From contig NZ_LGIQ01000009.1 in the NCBI RefSeq assembly GCF_001187725.1, positions 1,673,493 through 1,737,492 on the forward strand: a DNA stretch of 64,000 nt, in the 5' to 3' direction. This DNA comes from Brevibacillus reuszeri. GTDB taxonomy: Bacteria > Bacillota > Bacilli > Brevibacillales > Brevibacillaceae. Both the position numbers and the translations under genes were made by a program. Shown here in pieces: positions 33,104 through 42,603 of the stretch (position 1 is the stretch's first letter; every line of letters starts with the position of its first letter). The notes under the pieces were generated by a model. The model did no database searches. It saw only the letters and a program-made list of their open reading frames with translations, and was not told the origin of the DNA.

Positions 33104-34558
33104 ATGACAGAATGCAATGCAGCAGCTAGGAAAAAAGGCTTCTTTATGAACGGAATCTGGCTGGTATGTATGTTGGCTTTGCTGGCAGGGTGCGCTCCAT
33201 TTGGGAGAAGTGACACCCCGCAGAAGAACGATGACAACTCAGCCCCTGCCCAAAAAATGGTTCGCTACGAAGGGGAAATGAGCAAGGAAGTATCGCTCGT
33301 GTATACGACAAAAAGGCAGCTCGCGCTCACCTTTAACGGCATGGGCGACAAAGAAACCATGTTGAAACTCCTGGATGAGCTCGATCGGTATCATATTCAG
33401 TCAACTTTTTTTCTGCCGGGTATGCGTGTAGCGGAGGAGCCTGATATTGCCAGAACGATTTTATCCAGAGGGCACGAAATTGAAAACAATACGCTGAGTC
33501 GGGTTGATTTGACCAGACTGTCGTATGAAAAGCTGTATTCGGAAATCGAATTGGCAAATCAAGTCATCAAGAAGGAAACAGGTGTGGTGCCACGGTATGT
33601 CAGGACCAAGCTGGGTGATTACAATGACGATATTCGTCTGGCAACCGCTCAAAATGGACAAGCAGCTGTGATTTCGTACAGTTTATTTTTGCACAATTGG
33701 CAGAAGGAGACAGACGAAGAAAAGCGACACTACTTGCGAAAATACATCAATCGCGGTGGGATTATTGCCATCGATACGGAAGAAAACAAACAGCTGGTGG
33801 GGGATATTCCACTCATCGCTGAAGCCGCAGCTGATGTCGGGTACAAATTCGTTTCCTTGCATCAATTGATTGAGCAGGGCGGCGAGCGTAAGCCATTGGA
33901 AGCCATTCCAGGATACGATGCTGCCAAGATCAATGCAAAAATGGATGACGCTGCCTACAGGTTGATCTATCGAAAAGAAACGAACAAAAAAGAAGTGGCG
34001 TTATCTTTTGACGATTGGGGAACGGACGCGGCGGTTACAAAAATCCTCGATATTTTGGAGCAAAAAGGCGTAAAAGCCTCGTTCTTTTTGCGAGCCGATG
34101 GTGTAGAGCGAAATCCCAATCTGGCACGAGCGATTGCCGAGGGCGGCCACGATGTTGGCAATCATACATATTCCCATCAGGTGAATACAAAGATTACGCC
34201 AGAGCAGCTTCAGGAAGAAATTGTGAAAGCCCATCGAGTCATTAGAGAAGCCATTCAAGAAAAGCCTACGATGTATTTCCGCCCGCCGACAGGTGAATTC
34301 GACGAACGTACTTTGCGGGCAGTAGCAGCGACCGGTTACCACACCGTTGCGATCTATGATGTGACACCTTCCGATTTCGTGAAGAGCAACAGTGCGGATG
34401 ATATCGTGGCGGCCATCATGGAGCAGACGAAAAACGGAAGCGTGATACTGCTGCATCTGCTAGACGATATCCACACAGTGGAGGCGCTCCCGACTGTCAT
34501 CGATAAGCTTAGAAGCAAAGGCTACACCTTTGTGAGAATGACAGATATGTTTGGTTAA
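33104..34558 (+). CDS. Lipoprotein with two NodB polysaccharide-deacetylase domains, the first degenerate
   Basis: 484 residues with a lipoprotein signal (ALLAGCAP, Cys about 31). The first NodB-like domain (about 60-265) has lost catalytic residues: TFDDG reads TFNGMGD and the HxxxH motif is absent. The second (about 285-480) is intact, with LSFDDWG, HTYSH, RPPTGEF and ILLHLLDD. It likely removes acetyl groups from an extracellular polysaccharide at the membrane surface. AAGGAG precedes the ATG. It is the first gene of a five-gene exopolysaccharide set; the next gene starts 31 bases on. Confidence 0.87.
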   Translation: MTECNAAARKKGFFMNGIWLVCMLALLAGCAPFGRSDTPQKNDDNSAPAQKMVRYEGEMSKEVSLVYTTKRQLALTFNGMGDKETMLKLLDELDRYHIQSTFFLPGMRVAEEPDIARTILSRGHEIENNTLSRVDLTRLSYEKLYSEIELANQVIKKETGVVPRYVRTKLGDYNDDIRLATAQNGQAAVISYSLFLHNWQKETDEEKRHYLRKYINRGGIIAIDTEENKQLVGDIPLIAEAAADVGYKFVSLHQLIEQGGERKPLEAIPGYDAAKINAKMDDAAYRLIYRKETNKKEVALSFDDWGTDAAVTKILDILEQKGVKASFFLRADGVERNPNLARAIAEGGHDVGNHTYSHQVNTKITPEQLQEEIVKAHRVIREAIQEKPTMYFRPPTGEFDERTLRAVAATGYHTVAIYDVTPSDFVKSNSADDIVAAIMEQTKNGSVILLHLLDDIHTVEALPTVIDKLRSKGYTFVRMTDMFG

Positions 34559-34589
34559 TTATTTTATAAGACGAAGCGAGGAAAACCTT

Positions 34590-35906
34590 ATGGATTTATT
34601 CGAAGCCATTGTGGACAGGCAGGAGAAGATTGCGGTCGTAGGTCTTGGATACGTGGGGCTACCCATAGCAGCAGCATTATCGAAACGGGCAGATGTGATT
34701 GGCTTCGATGTGAATCAAAAAAAGATAGAGGCTTATCAAAGCGGAAAGTTTTTGAGTGAGGATGTGGGTGAGGACGATCTGGCAAATGGGTCCACGGTAG
34801 AGTTTACTGCTGATGAAACCCGACTTGGCGAAGCGAGCTTTTTTATCGTCGCGGTTCCAACCCCTGTGAAAAGCGGGAATGTACCGGATCTCCACTTTGT
34901 GAAAAGCGCCACAAGAATAGTAGGTAGACAGCTCAAAAAAGGAGCAGTCGTTGTTTTCGAATCAACGGTGTATCCAGGTGTAACGGAGGATATATGCATC
35001 CCCATTTTGGAAGCCGAGTCTGGACTGCGTTGCCCGGACGATTTTAAGGTAGGCTACTCCCCCGAGAGAATTAATCCAGGTGACAAGGTCAACCGTTTGG
35101 AAAACATCGTCAAGATCGTGTCCGGGATTGATCAGGAGGCACTTGAGACGATTGCCAGAGTATACGAGCTGGCGATTATAGCCGGTGTGTACAAAGCCGA
35201 TAGCATCAAGGTTGCCGAGGCTGCAAAAGTGATCGAGAACGCCCAGCGTGATATTAATATTGCCTTCATGAATGAGCTGTCGATGCTGTTTCACCAAATG
35301 GGCATCGAAACGAAAGCTGTGCTTGAGGCCGCTGGGACGAAATGGAATTTTCTTCCTTTTACACCGGGCCTGGTAGGTGGCCATTGCATTGGCATCGATC
35401 CCTACTACTTAACCTATAAGGCAGAGGACAGTGGCTATCATTCCAAGATCATTTTGGCGGGACGACATATTAACGACGGGATGGGCGTCTATGTGGCACA
35501 ACAAATTATCAAGCTGCTCGTCCGTCTGAAGCTGGATGTTCCGAAAGTAAGAATTGGTCTTTTGGGATTAACCTACAAGGAAAATTGCAGTGACATACGA
35601 AATACAAAGGTAACGGATATTATCGAAGAGCTAAACGATTACGGCATTGTTCCGCTTGTTGTCGATCCTTTGGTGGACCCGAAGGAAGCTTACGCTGAGT
35701 ATGGCATCGAGCTTACAGACATGTCATCTCTTCATAATCTGGATATCGTGGTCGTCGCGGTTCCCCATGCTCCCTTTGCCGAAATGAAGATCGCCGATTT
35801 CCAAAAATGGTTCGGGGAGAAGCAAACAAAAGTGATGATCGACATCAAAGGGATCTACAAGAAAAAAGAGTTTGAGAACAACGGTTTTTATTACTGGAGC
35901 TTGTAA
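34590..35906 (+). CDS. Nucleotide-sugar 6-dehydrogenase (UDP-HexNAc/UDP-glucose type)
   Basis: 438 residues: NAD motif VVGLGYVGLP (about 18-27), catalytic Cys in LVGGHCIGIDPYYL, and the C-terminal domain with VVDPLVDPKEAYAEYG. The end, IDIKGIYKKK...GFYYWSL, resembles the TviB/WbpO branch that makes UDP-N-acetylhexosaminuronic acid, though UDP-glucuronate cannot be excluded. It supplies an acidic sugar nucleotide for the synthase encoded next. ATG 34590 follows GCGAGGAAAA; 13 upstream open codons overlap the previous gene. Confidence 0.87.
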   Translation: MDLFEAIVDRQEKIAVVGLGYVGLPIAAALSKRADVIGFDVNQKKIEAYQSGKFLSEDVGEDDLANGSTVEFTADETRLGEASFFIVAVPTPVKSGNVPDLHFVKSATRIVGRQLKKGAVVVFESTVYPGVTEDICIPILEAESGLRCPDDFKVGYSPERINPGDKVNRLENIVKIVSGIDQEALETIARVYELAIIAGVYKADSIKVAEAAKVIENAQRDINIAFMNELSMLFHQMGIETKAVLEAAGTKWNFLPFTPGLVGGHCIGIDPYYLTYKAEDSGYHSKIILAGRHINDGMGVYVAQQIIKLLVRLKLDVPKVRIGLLGLTYKENCSDIRNTKVTDIIEELNDYGIVPLVVDPLVDPKEAYAEYGIELTDMSSLHNLDIVVVAVPHAPFAEMKIADFQKWFGEKQTKVMIDIKGIYKKKEFENNGFYYWSL

Positions 35907-35932
35907 TAAATCGATTGGAGAGAGCGACAGTG

Positions 35933-37792
35933 ATGAAGAAGAAGAAAAAGAAAATTGTAGAGATCCTGACGGTTTCCAGAGCAGATCGGCGTATCCTCTC
36001 AAATGTACCTGACCCGGAGAATATTCGCGTCCAGGTCGATCGCAGGGGCGTAAAAGAGGACGTACAGAACGGTGATCAGGAAGATCCCGAGTACATAAAT
36101 CGGCTGCGCTTGCTTAGTCTGCGTTATATGGCCGATTTTGAGGTGATTCTGGTACCAAGAAGACAATCGGCAAAGAACGGGATCAAGGCAAAAGCAGTCG
36201 ATATTTCCTCGTCGGGTCTGCTCGTTGAGCTGGTAGTTCCCGTAAAAGGCCTGCAAGTTGACAGTATCCTCAATATTCAATGCGATATCCCGCCCGGTAC
36301 AATGCCGGAGGGTTTTGAATCGTCCGTCAAGCTCGATGCGAAGGTGGTACGCATTTTCACCCGCGAGCAGGACGGGCAGGAAAAAACGATGGTGGCTTTT
36401 GAATTTTCCAAGCCGCTTACTGACTATTTTCAGAGAAAGCGGTGGGGCTACGCGATTTATATGGCGAGTGCTTCGCTGTTCGTAGCCGCGCTTTTCGTTA
36501 TGCTCATGCGCGCCGAGAGCATTATTTATTTCAAATACAATATTTATTTGTACTTATACAGTCTGATTGCGGCTGCTTTTTTGCTGACGCGCTACTTATT
36601 CGGAGCTTTGTACCGGGACGTGCCCGTTCATCCAGATTATACGCCCGGTGTGAGTATTATTATCCCCTGCTTCAATGAAGAAGAGTGGATTCACCGGACG
36701 ATCTTGAGCTGTGTGAACCAGAACTACCCGATCGACAAGCTGGAGGTTATCGTGGTCGATGACCGATCTACGGATAAGTCTGTAGAACAGATCGAAAAAG
36801 TCATTGCGATGATTCACAGCGAGGCAGGACGCTATATGACCAAAGAACGGGTGAAAATGCATGTACTGCCTGAAAACGGTGGGAAACGGGTCGCGCTGGT
36901 AAAAGGTGTGGAAATGGCGAAGCATGATCTCGTTGTATTCGTTGACTCAGACAGCTTTTTGGAGCCGACTGCGATCCGAAATCTGGTACAGCCGTTCCAA
37001 GACCCGCGTATGGGCGGGGTAGCTGGGCGTACTGACGTAGAAAACAAATTCACCAATACGATTACCAAGCTGCAAACCGTTCGTTACTACATTGCCTTCC
37101 GGATCATGAAGGCAGCGGAATCGTGGTTTGATAGCGTAACCTGTTTGTCTGGACCATTATCCTGTTATCGGAAAGAGCTCATTCTCGAGCACTCAGAAGC
37201 GTGGTTAAACCAAAAGTTTCTCGGACAACCAGCTACCTTCGGGGACGACCGAAGCATGACGAACTATATTTTGAAAACCCATCGTACAGGCTATCAGGAT
37301 TCTGCTATTTGCTCCACGATTGTTCCCTCTGATATGGGTGTATTTTTGAAGCAGCAGATGCGTTGGAAGCGCTCCTGGTTACGGGAATCACTACGCGCGG
37401 GCGCGTTCATTTGGCGTAAAGAACCTTTCATGGCCCTTTTCTTCTACATTGGACTGATTGTACCGATCGCTGCACCTATCGTTGTTCTTTACAACCTGGG
37501 CTACGTACCACTCGTCCATCATATTTTCCCGGGCACCTTTTTGATGGGGCTGTTGTTGATGGCGCTGCTGATGAGCCTGGCGCATTTGTTTTTCCGCAAG
37601 AGCAAGCTATGGCTATTCGGAATCGTCTTCTGTGTCTTCTATGAGTTTGTTTTGCTCTGGCAGATGCCTGTCGCTTGGGTAACCTTCTGGAAATCGACGT
37701 GGGGGACACGCGAAACACCACAGGATGTCGAAGCAAGACTGAAAAAAGAAGCGCGTAAGCAAAAGAAAAAAGGGATCAGCTTACCTTTTTAG
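35933..37792 (+). CDS. Membrane glycosyltransferase 2 (exopolysaccharide synthase) with N-terminal PilZ domain
   Basis: 619 residues. A lysine-rich start leads into a PilZ-like domain (about 55-165) with the c-di-GMP motif DISSSG; the partner RxxxR motif is not clear. Two helices follow (about 175-225), then a processive GT2 core: VVDDRST, VDSDSF, FGDDRSMT and QQMRWKRSW (QxxRW). Several C-terminal helices form the translocation channel. This is the BcsA/Alg8/HasA architecture with PilZ at the N terminus instead of the C terminus. It probably polymerises and exports a uronate- or hexosamine-containing chain under c-di-GMP control (inference). Confidence 0.88.
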   Translation: MKKKKKKIVEILTVSRADRRILSNVPDPENIRVQVDRRGVKEDVQNGDQEDPEYINRLRLLSLRYMADFEVILVPRRQSAKNGIKAKAVDISSSGLLVELVVPVKGLQVDSILNIQCDIPPGTMPEGFESSVKLDAKVVRIFTREQDGQEKTMVAFEFSKPLTDYFQRKRWGYAIYMASASLFVAALFVMLMRAESIIYFKYNIYLYLYSLIAAAFLLTRYLFGALYRDVPVHPDYTPGVSIIIPCFNEEEWIHRTILSCVNQNYPIDKLEVIVVDDRSTDKSVEQIEKVIAMIHSEAGRYMTKERVKMHVLPENGGKRVALVKGVEMAKHDLVVFVDSDSFLEPTAIRNLVQPFQDPRMGGVAGRTDVENKFTNTITKLQTVRYYIAFRIMKAAESWFDSVTCLSGPLSCYRKELILEHSEAWLNQKFLGQPATFGDDRSMTNYILKTHRTGYQDSAICSTIVPSDMGVFLKQQMRWKRSWLRESLRAGAFIWRKEPFMALFFYIGLIVPIAAPIVVLYNLGYVPLVHHIFPGTFLMGLLLMALLMSLAHLFFRKSKLWLFGIVFCVFYEFVLLWQMPVAWVTFWKSTWGTRETPQDVEARLKKEARKQKKKGISLPF

Positions 37793-37846
37793 TTTCGTAC
37801 TTCGCAAAGGGAATGGAAGACACAGGGAGTGAGGGTGGCAGGAGTT

Positions 37847-39604
37847 ATGAAGAAGAAACAAAATACTGCCCTTGACTATCGTAAGAAAGATCGCAGGAAA
37901 ATCATCAGAACGATTACGCAAACCGCGATCTTGCTAGCCTTGGGTATCATGCTATACACCATTATTTTTAATGCTGTGAAATACGATGAACCGGTTCAAG
38001 CGAGCTGGAACAATGAGAAGGGGTTTATTGCCCTCTCGTACTTTGGTGTAGGGCGTTCAGGAACGCCAAAATTAATCGCCAAAAAGGATTTGGATGAGCA
38101 GCTTCAAGCACTCTACGATCAGGGCTACGTTACGATTTCCCAACAGGATATCATCGATTTTTACAAGAACAAGAAGCCGCTACCTGACAAGGCCTTATTC
38201 TTATCCTTTGAGGATGGACGCAACGATTCGAGCTTGTTTGCCCAGCCTGCACTGGAGAAATACAACTACAAAGCAACGATTCTTTCCTATGCTAACAAGA
38301 TGGGAAACAGCGAAAATAAGTTCCTCCAGCCCAAGGATATGCTGAAAATGATGAAATCCGGCTTCTGGGAAATGGGAACGAATGGTTATCGTCTGACTTA
38401 CATTAACGTCTTTGATAACGAAGGGCGTTTTATCGGGGTCAAGGATGAGGGCGAGCTGTCGAATAAAACAAAGGTCGGTTATTACAATCACTACTTGATG
38501 GATTTTATCCGGGATCACAACATGATTCCGATTGAAGACAGAAACCAGATGGAAGAGCGGATTCATACCGACTACAAGCAAATCAAAGACATCTACTCCA
38601 ATCAGCTTGGCTTCGTACCAGGTGTCTATATGATCATGCATGCCAATACGTTGTATGACGGGATGAATCGTTTGGTTTCCGATGCAAATGATGTGAACAT
38701 CAAAGAGCTGTTCAACATGCATTTTAATCGGGAAGGTAATGCTTACAATGACAGCAAAAGTAATCTGTACGATCTGACGAGGCTGCAGCCAGCTCCGTTT
38801 TGGTATACGAACCATTTATTGATGAGAATCCAGCATGATACCGGTCAAAAGATGAAGTTCGTACGTGGTGATGAAGAGTACGCGAGACAATGGGATCGAT
38901 ATAGTGGAACAGCGCAATTTATCGAAAACAAAATTGCATTAACCTCACCTCCTGGTGCTGCTGGCATGTTATATTTAAAAAATAGTGCCGGACACGGTGA
39001 TTTGAACATTTCGGCCAAGCTGGAAGGGAATGTGATTGGCAAGCAGACCATTTATGTTCGTTACGATCGGCTCAAGGACAGCTTTATTCGGATTGTTCTG
39101 CATGATAATAAGCTGACCGTAGAGCAAAAGCAGCCAAAGGGTGAAGTAAAGGAATTGTTCACGACTAAATTAAGCGACGTGCAATGGAACCCGTTGGACT
39201 TGTCTTTTGATCGGGCGTCGGTCTACACGAGGGAGCAAGGTGAATCTGGTGCTCCAAAAATGGAAGAGTATCCGATCAATATTCAAAACACACGACAGCT
39301 GGAGATCGCTGTAAAAGGGGACTCCTTGCGTGTAATGGTTGATAAGGATGTGCTGCTTGACGACCAGAAGATCGACAGTACGATAGAAGGCGGCGTCGCG
39401 TTGGAAGCTGAACACAGCAAAGTGAACAAAAAAGACGATATTTACGATGGCGTCTTTACGGATGTAAAGATAGCTTCACCGGGAGCCAAGGAAGCTGAAG
39501 AAACGGTATTGTTCACGAATATTTACGCTGGATTCCAGGCTGTAGTGGCGGGAGTGGAGAATGCGATTGATGCTTCTATCGATTGGGTGATCGACACCTT
39601 CTAA
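37847..39604 (+). CDS. Membrane-anchored polysaccharide-deacetylase-like protein
   Basis: About 585 residues. After a basic start there is one membrane helix (about 23-45). A polysaccharide-deacetylase-like domain follows (about 60-340: FIALSYFGVG, ALFLSFEDGRNDSS, EMGTNGYRL). The canonical His pair is not obvious, so activity is uncertain. The C-terminal half (about 350-560) is a beta-rich, carbohydrate-binding-like module with IYVRYDRLKDSFIRIVL. It resembles PgaB/PelA-type modifiers that act on the polymer outside the cell. ATG 37847 is preferred over in-frame GTGs at 37829 and 37835. Confidence 0.72.
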   Translation: MKKKQNTALDYRKKDRRKIIRTITQTAILLALGIMLYTIIFNAVKYDEPVQASWNNEKGFIALSYFGVGRSGTPKLIAKKDLDEQLQALYDQGYVTISQQDIIDFYKNKKPLPDKALFLSFEDGRNDSSLFAQPALEKYNYKATILSYANKMGNSENKFLQPKDMLKMMKSGFWEMGTNGYRLTYINVFDNEGRFIGVKDEGELSNKTKVGYYNHYLMDFIRDHNMIPIEDRNQMEERIHTDYKQIKDIYSNQLGFVPGVYMIMHANTLYDGMNRLVSDANDVNIKELFNMHFNREGNAYNDSKSNLYDLTRLQPAPFWYTNHLLMRIQHDTGQKMKFVRGDEEYARQWDRYSGTAQFIENKIALTSPPGAAGMLYLKNSAGHGDLNISAKLEGNVIGKQTIYVRYDRLKDSFIRIVLHDNKLTVEQKQPKGEVKELFTTKLSDVQWNPLDLSFDRASVYTREQGESGAPKMEEYPINIQNTRQLEIAVKGDSLRVMVDKDVLLDDQKIDSTIEGGVALEAEHSKVNKKDDIYDGVFTDVKIASPGAKEAEETVLFTNIYAGFQAVVAGVENAIDASIDWVIDTF

Positions 39605-39632
39605 ATAAAGCAGCAAAGGAGATTAGTTCCAG

Positions 39633-40712
39633 GTGTCAAAAACGAATCTGGTAGGTAGGCGTGGTGTGATCCTGACAGCAATGCTACTGATCTTCGGTGG
39701 AATGGTCGCGTGGTATTTTCAGAATGGAGATGACCCAAATAGCTTGAAAAAAGTGGACGCAGCGGAACAAAAGAAAAACCTTGAGCTGACCGCGTGGGTC
39801 GTGGACTGGCAGTGGCAGGAAGCGACAGCGGACTTCAACAGCATGACAGATGGCTTGTCCAGCGTTCAGGCGTTTGCAGCCTATTTCGATGAATCGGACA
39901 AGCTGCTTTTTACCGATCAATTTCGACAGGCACTGCCGGTGATCCATGATATTTCCAAGCAGGGCAGCTTTGTCAAAGTCGATTTGACGATTGTAAACGA
40001 CCGTATCAATAAAGACGGAACCGAGGTACAAAAGGACCCTGGAATCGTCTCGAGACTGCTGGCAACGGATGAAAGCCGTGAGAAGCATATCAAAGAAATT
40101 ATGGATGCGGTCATTTCAAATAATTTTCATGGTGTCGAGATCGATTATGAAAAGATTGATCGCAAAGACTGGTACAATGTCATCGTGTTTTATCGGGAGC
40201 TGTACTACAAGCTGCATGCGGCGGGCAAAACATTGCGCGTTGTCCTGGAGCCGCGTACGCCAATTGAGGAGATTTCGCTGCCAGAGGGCCCAACATATGT
40301 CATGATGGCTTATAATTTGTACGGCACCAAAACGGGACCAGGACCAAAAGCTGATCATGCCTTTATCGAAAAGCTGGCGAATCGCTTAAAAAAGGTCCCG
40401 GGCAAAAACATGATTGCATTGGCGCTTGGCGGGTTTGACTGGTCAGAATCGGGTAAAGTGACTTCGGTTACAGAAAAGCAGGCCATACAGCTCGCTCAAA
40501 GCGGTCTGGAGCCTCCAAAGCGTGATGAAGCAAGTGGCAGTCTCTCTTTTCAATATGTGGACAAGGACGGGGTCACGCACACTGTCTGGTATGCAGATGA
40601 GGTCACCTTGTCACAATGGATTGGTGTTGCGAGAAAGTCTGGATACGATAAGATCGCTTTATGGAGACTCGGGGATCTGGGACAAGGTGTCCTGGATTAT
40701 GTCAACGAATAA
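39633..40712 (+). CDS. Membrane-anchored glycoside hydrolase family 18-like protein
   Basis: 359 residues. One N-terminal membrane helix is followed by a TIM-barrel of the GH18 type, with catalytic motif NFHGVEIDYEKI (DxxDxDxE-like, keeping D and the acid E), YVMMAYNLYG and IALALGGFDW. It may trim or release the polymer made by the locus, as hydrolases do in other exopolysaccharide operons. GTG start with AAAGGAG upstream. It is the last gene of the set, followed by a terminator. Confidence 0.8.
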   Translation: MSKTNLVGRRGVILTAMLLIFGGMVAWYFQNGDDPNSLKKVDAAEQKKNLELTAWVVDWQWQEATADFNSMTDGLSSVQAFAAYFDESDKLLFTDQFRQALPVIHDISKQGSFVKVDLTIVNDRINKDGTEVQKDPGIVSRLLATDESREKHIKEIMDAVISNNFHGVEIDYEKIDRKDWYNVIVFYRELYYKLHAAGKTLRVVLEPRTPIEEISLPEGPTYVMMAYNLYGTKTGPGPKADHAFIEKLANRLKKVPGKNMIALALGGFDWSESGKVTSVTEKQAIQLAQSGLEPPKRDEASGSLSFQYVDKDGVTHTVWYADEVTLSQWIGVARKSGYDKIALWRLGDLGQGVLDYVNE

Positions 40713-40729
40713 GTCTCAGAAAAAGAATC

Positions 40730-40766
40730 AGAGGACACGCAGAAAAAGCGTCGTCCTCTTTTTTTG
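40730..40766 (+). terminator. Terminator of the exopolysaccharide locus
   Basis: AGAGGACACGC pairs with GCGT(C)GTCCTCT (one bulge) ahead of a long T run. Confidence 0.88.
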
Positions 40767-40845
40767 TGTTGGTTGTACATAGTAATGTTCGAATTATGGT
40801 GAAGTAAATTAGGCGCAGGTATAAAAGAATAATGCACACTCAATA

Positions 40846-40889
40846 AAACACGAACAATATTAAATTACCATTTGAAAAAGATCGTGTTT
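40846..40889. promoter_or_regulatory. Candidate PurR box pair
   Basis: AAACACGAACAAT (40846-40858) and the inverted AAAGATCGTGTTT (40877-40889) resemble the Bacillus PurBox (AWWWCCGAACWWT), with 11 and 10 of 13 matches and an 18-bp gap. The outer AAAACACGA/TCGTGTTTT arms are perfect 9-bp inverted repeats. Confidence 0.45.
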
Positions 40890-40890
40890 T

Positions 40891-40905
40891 GTGTTAATTT
40901 AACAC
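40891..40905. promoter_or_regulatory. 15-bp palindrome upstream of the purine permease
   Basis: GTGTTAA-T-TTAACAC is a perfect inverted repeat directly after the PurBox-like pair. It could be an operator or the promoter region. Confidence 0.45.
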
Positions 40906-40959
40906 TTGTGAAAAATGATCGTTTATATTCGAGTTTTTGAACAAAAGGAGAAGACAAAC

Positions 40960-42021
40960 ATGGAATGGAAAGACATCATTGCGGCACTCAGCGTCGTATT
41001 AAACGGCCTGCCGCAAGGTCTGCTCGCGCTATCTTTGGGTTTTGCATCTGTACCTACTGCCTTGGCTTTCCTCATTGGTGCGGCAGGTAATGCGATCACT
41101 GGCTCCGTGGCTGTCGTTTCGTATCAGGCTGAGACGATTGCCTTGGCGGGAACGATTGGCAAAAGCATGAGAGAAAGACTTTCGATGATTTTTGTTGGCG
41201 GCATTATTATGACCATTATCGGTCTGTTCGGCTTTTTGGAAAAAATCGTAGACTTCATTGGTCCTGTTATTACGAACGGGATGATGGCGGGTGTAGGGAT
41301 CATGCTGGCTCGTGTGTCCTGGGACATGGCCCGCAACAATATGCCAGTCGGTGCTACCTCGATGGCTACAGGCTTGATTACGTATTTCATGACCAAGGAT
41401 TTGGTGTATACCGTTACCGTATCCGTACTGCTTTCCAGTCTCGTTGCGATTGTGCTGAAGCAAGACAGTGCCATCAAGCCCCTAGCGAACGATCGCCTCG
41501 TGTTGCAAAAGCTGACGTTTTCTCCGGCTATTTTGCGTGGAGCGATGGCGATGGTCTGCTTGAATATCGGTGCCAATATCGCTTTTGGTCAAATTAACGG
41601 CGAGATTGCAAAATCGGATGTAAACATCGATACGCTTAGTGTAATTAGCAGCGTGGCGGATATGGTGTCAGCTCTGTTCGGGGGTGCCCCGGTAGAGGCG
41701 ATTATTTCCGCTACATCTGGTGCGCCAAACCCGGTTGCCTCAGGTGTACTGATGATGGTATTGATGGCAGCAATCCTGTTTGCTGGCTTGCTGCCAAAGA
41801 TCGGACGTTATATTCCGAGTGAATCAATTTCCGGATTTTTGTTTGTACTCGGAGCGATCGTAACGGTTCCAGGAAACGCTACGGCTGCCTTGACCTCAGG
41901 AGATCCTTCATCTGGGCTGGTTGGCGGTATGACGATGGTAGTGACTGCAATTTCCGATCCGTTCTTCGGAATGCTGGCAGGCTTGCTGATGAGAGTGTTG
42001 ATTAGCATCTTTGGAATGTAA
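40960..42021 (+). CDS. NCS2-type nucleobase permease
   Basis: The 353-residue membrane protein has many helices. GFASVPTALAFLIGAAGNAI, GVGIMLARVSWDMA and the loop ISSVADMVSALFGGAPVEAI fit the NCS2 (xanthine/uracil/adenine) family. It is shorter than usual (about 430). It is followed 23 bases on by a phosphoribosyltransferase, which points to purine-base uptake and salvage. ATG 40960 has AAAGGAG 9 bases upstream. Confidence 0.8.
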   Translation: MEWKDIIAALSVVLNGLPQGLLALSLGFASVPTALAFLIGAAGNAITGSVAVVSYQAETIALAGTIGKSMRERLSMIFVGGIIMTIIGLFGFLEKIVDFIGPVITNGMMAGVGIMLARVSWDMARNNMPVGATSMATGLITYFMTKDLVYTVTVSVLLSSLVAIVLKQDSAIKPLANDRLVLQKLTFSPAILRGAMAMVCLNIGANIAFGQINGEIAKSDVNIDTLSVISSVADMVSALFGGAPVEAIISATSGAPNPVASGVLMMVLMAAILFAGLLPKIGRYIPSESISGFLFVLGAIVTVPGNATAALTSGDPSSGLVGGMTMVVTAISDPFFGMLAGLLMRVLISIFGM

Positions 42022-42044
42022 GGATGAAAACAGGAGGGAGCACC

Positions 42045-42590
42045 ATGGAAAAGACGTATACACTAGAGGTGGCAGGAGTTACACGTGAACTGCCGATTAT
42101 GCCGATTGCAGACCATTTGAGCATCGCCAGTTTCGTCATTCTGGGAGACACAGAGCTGATAACAGCTGCTGCCCCGCTGCTGGCTGAAAAGCTGCCAGAG
42201 GTAGATGTGCTGATTACTGCGGAAGCAAAAGGCATTCCGCTCATTTTCGAAGTTTCTCGCGTCCTTCAGATGAAAAAGTATTATGTCGCACGAAAAAGCA
42301 CCAAGCCCTATATGGACACGCCGCTGATTAATGAAGTAGAGTCCATTACCACACAAAAGAAGCAAATTCTTTGCCTCGATGGAGCAGATGCCAGAGAGAT
42401 CGCAGGCAAGCGAGTTGCGATCATCGATGACGTAATCAGTACAGGAAAATCGCTGCAAGCAATCGAGGATCTGGTCGTGCAGGCGGGCGGCAATGTAGTT
42501 GCGAGAGCGGCTATCCTGGCTGAGGGCGATGCAGCCCAGCGTACCGACATCCTGTATTTGCAGGAGCTTCCACTGTTTCCACACGAATAG
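42045..42590 (+). CDS. Purine phosphoribosyltransferase (adenine/xanthine type)
   Basis: The 181-residue type-I PRTase has the PRPP-binding loop VAIIDDVISTGKSLQAI and the pyrophosphate region DVLITAEAKGIPLIFEVSRV. The C terminus differs from canonical Apt and Xpt, so the base is not certain. It converts an imported purine to its nucleotide. ATG 42045 has AGGAGG 7 bases upstream. Confidence 0.83.
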   Translation: MEKTYTLEVAGVTRELPIMPIADHLSIASFVILGDTELITAAAPLLAEKLPEVDVLITAEAKGIPLIFEVSRVLQMKKYYVARKSTKPYMDTPLINEVESITTQKKQILCLDGADAREIAGKRVAIIDDVISTGKSLQAIEDLVVQAGGNVVARAAILAEGDAAQRTDILYLQELPLFPHE

Positions 42591-42603
42591 TCGACAATAA
42601 GCA

